Of a DNA stretch of 64,000 nucleotides, positions 62,410 through 64,000 are shown piece after piece. The number at the start of each line of letters is the position of its first letter. The first letter of the stretch is position 1. The stretch lies in NCBI RefSeq assembly GCF_009680455.1, contig NZ_WKRD01000006.1, positions 124,001-188,000 of the forward strand, read 5' to 3'. The DNA is from Lachnospira eligens (GTDB lineage: Bacteria > Bacillota > Clostridia > Lachnospirales > Lachnospiraceae). The notes beneath the pieces were generated by a model. That model was not told the DNA's origin. It did not search any database and saw nothing but the letters and a program-made list of their open reading frames with translations. Made by a program: the position numbers and the translations under genes.

Positions 62410-64000
62410 ATGAGCGATAATTATATTGCTGCCAGTGAGAAATTTGAGATTGTTCATAAGATGAGTAGAAGAATAGCATCTGTTGATAAGTATTGTGTTA
62501 TAAGTGTTGCGAATAAAGCATTTGAAGAATATTTTGGAGAAATTAAGGAGACTCTTATAGAAGTAGTTGCACCTCAGGATAAAGAAAGACTGATGGATTT
62601 TATAGAGAAGTATGATGGAACAGCTAAGAGCGGAATGTTTAAATTTATTAACGCACAGGGCATAGAAAGATATAATCATTTATTTGTGTATGAACGAAGA
62701 GCTGTGGGCAATGGGCATATGAGAGATATTGAACTTGTTGATGTTGAGTCTATAGAGGAGGCTAATAAGAGTTTAAGAGATGATGTTTCTAAACATAAGA
62801 TGCTGCTTGGACTGGATAGAGAATATACATTTACATATAACAGAGATAATGGCATATTCAGTATGTACAGGTATGATGTTGACTCAAGAGATGTCATATA
62901 TAAGTCTGATATTGATGAATGGAAGAAGAGGATGCTTTCAGAGGGCTATATTGACGAGAATGATAAGGAAATCTTTGCTAATTTTATATCAGAAGTACGC
63001 TCTTATACGCAGACATTTTCTATAAAATTCAGAACAAGCATGCGTACATATAAAAGGGTGAAGGAGACTTTAAGATTTAAAGGAACTGTAATGAATAAAA
63101 GCGATGGAAGCAGGATTGTGATAGGTCGTGTTGTCCCTGAGGCAGACAGCCATGGCAATTATAATCAGATTACTGATATGATAGAAGAATTACAGTTTGA
63201 TTCTCTTACACATGTGTATAACAAGAAAACTATTACCGCATATGCTGTAAAATGTCTCAAGGAAGAGCAGAATAACAGAGTTACGATAGCCGTTCTTGAT
63301 GTTGACCATTTTAAGAAGGTCAATGATGTATATGGTCACATGTATGGTGATAAGGTGCTTGCAAGGGTTGGAAGAAAGCTTAAGGAAGTTGTAGGCGAAG
63401 ATGGAGTTGTAGGACGTATCGGAGGAGATGAATTTGTTATTATATTCAATGGTATTAATGATGAGCATGAGTTAAGGGGGATGCTTCGTGCGATAAGAAC
63501 CCAGATTAAGTGGGAATTTGTTGATGATTTTGAAGATTTAATGATAACATGTTCGATTGGAGCAGCATACAGTCCTAACAACGGACATGAGTATGAGGAG
63601 CTTTTCAAGAAAGCAGATTATTGTCTGTATGTAGCGAAAGAAAAGGGAAGAGACAGATATGTATTCTTTAGGGATGATCTCCATAAGGATTCATATGAGA
63701 ATTCTCTTAATACAAAGGATAAGAATGTCAATGATGGCAGGGAAATGAAGGAACTCAGATTTCTTACAGGCATTATGGAGAATTTTTCAGAAGATGGCAA
63801 AGCAGCTATTAAAGAGCTTATACATCATATGTATGATACATTTAAACTGGACAGCATTAATCTTTACTGGGGAGCTAATCTGAACCGTGCATACTATATG
63901 GGTGTTGAGCTTGGCGGTTCAATGAATGCTGATTATGTTAAGACAGAAGGTTTTAAGAAGCTTCTGGATGGAAAGAATCATGCTGCTGTGGGATTCGTCG
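62410..64000 (+). CDS. GGDEF diguanylate cyclase-type signalling protein, 3' end outside window
   Basis: Open from ATG 62410 (AAGAGG upstream) to the right edge, 530 codons with no stop. An N-terminal PAS-like sensor region (about 1-255) without membrane helices is followed by a GGDEF domain (about 264-420) with FDSLTHVYNKKTI, VLDVDHFKKVNDVYGH and the intact active loop GGDEF at 338-342. The RxxD inhibitory site five residues before the loop is absent, so product feedback is unlikely. A further domain (from about 440; KAAIKELIHHMYDTFKLDSINLYW) resembles a GAF domain and continues beyond the window. It should make cyclic-di-GMP from GTP. Confidence 0.92.
   Translation, partial: MSDNYIAASEKFEIVHKMSRRIASVDKYCVISVANKAFEEYFGEIKETLIEVVAPQDKERLMDFIEKYDGTAKSGMFKFINAQGIERYNHLFVYERRAVGNGHMRDIELVDVESIEEANKSLRDDVSKHKMLLGLDREYTFTYNRDNGIFSMYRYDVDSRDVIYKSDIDEWKKRMLSEGYIDENDKEIFANFISEVRSYTQTFSIKFRTSMRTYKRVKETLRFKGTVMNKSDGSRIVIGRVVPEADSHGNYNQITDMIEELQFDSLTHVYNKKTITAYAVKCLKEEQNNRVTIAVLDVDHFKKVNDVYGHMYGDKVLARVGRKLKEVVGEDGVVGRIGGDEFVIIFNGINDEHELRGMLRAIRTQIKWEFVDDFEDLMITCSIGAAYSPNNGHEYEELFKKADYCLYVAKEKGRDRYVFFRDDLHKDSYENSLNTKDKNVNDGREMKELRFLTGIMENFSEDGKAAIKELIHHMYDTFKLDSINLYWGANLNRAYYMGVELGGSMNADYVKTEGFKKLLDGKNHAAVGFV

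Noticed and set aside
62275..62679. 134-codon frame on the minus strand before the GGDEF region
   Set aside because: Antisense to the 5' end of the GGDEF gene, which continues as a clean 530-codon frame with motifs.

Overview
The window is chromosomal DNA of a low-GC, spore-lineage member of the Clostridia. The A/T-biased codons, the Lachnospiraceae-style proteins (Big_2 surface protein, two-OB SSB-like protein, FeoB-associated Cys-rich peptide, LplABC-type sugar transporter without its own ATPase) and a pectin-oligosaccharide locus suggest a pectin-using Lachnospiraceae bacterium. Something close to Lachnospira (Eubacterium) eligens is plausible, but this is inference from content and not a database match. 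No phage, insertion sequence, cas or plasmid genes were seen.

Layout. 1-2.4 kb: 3' part of a PhoR-type sensor kinase and a secreted or anchored Ig-like protein. 2.4-8.1 kb: an apparent operon with two unknown membrane proteins, the diadenylate cyclase cdaA, its regulator cdaR, an HPr-like phosphocarrier and a phosphohexomutase. 8.3-13.8 kb: envelope and cytoplasmic proteolysis (HtrA, ClpX, Csp-like subtilase) and a HAD phosphatase. 13.8-17.1 kb: LCP cell-wall ligase and glutamate dehydrogenase. 17.2-26.1 kb: YfhO and PIG-V-like membrane glycosyltransferases, a coiled-coil protein, folC and a zinc-ribbon/TPR membrane protein. 26.2-32.0 kb: forespore block spoIIAA-spoIIAB-sigF followed by spoVAA-AB-AC-(methyltransferase)-AD-AE. 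32.0-35.5 kb: class A PBP and a YigZ protein. 35.5-44.5 kb: sugar-binding lipoprotein, two permeases, a GH105-like protein, an intracellular GH28 polygalacturonase and an ABC exporter. 44.5-49.7 kb: XRE regulator, typA, SSB-like protein, lysine riboswitch-dapA-dapB. 49.7-54.9 kb: tandem-GNAT protein, DegV, PepF, ECF sigma with its putative anti-sigma factor. 55.0-55.7 kb: duplicated tRNA-Gly units flanking an unusual repeat array. 55.8-62.2 kb: TrkA-TrkH potassium uptake, lipase-like protein, small Cys-rich membrane protein, XRE regulator and CorA. 62.4 kb to the end: a GGDEF protein running off the window.

Two non-coding structures are not explained by ordinary annotation. One is a set of four 36-37 bp elements with ACCTACT/AGTAGGT inverted ends, spaced exactly 84 bp start to start (8 helical turns at 10.5 bp) and enclosed by two diverged copies of a promoter-tRNA-Gly-terminator unit. 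The other is a 207 bp near-palindrome between sigF and spoVAA whose arms each carry a perfect DnaA-box match. Other points of interest are a sigma-G-like promoter before spoVAA, an ECF-type promoter before the ECF sigma gene, a methyltransferase inside the spoVA operon, a permease fused to a zinc-ribbon membrane module, and a phosphohexomutase plus HPr in the position where glmM usually follows cdaA-cdaR.
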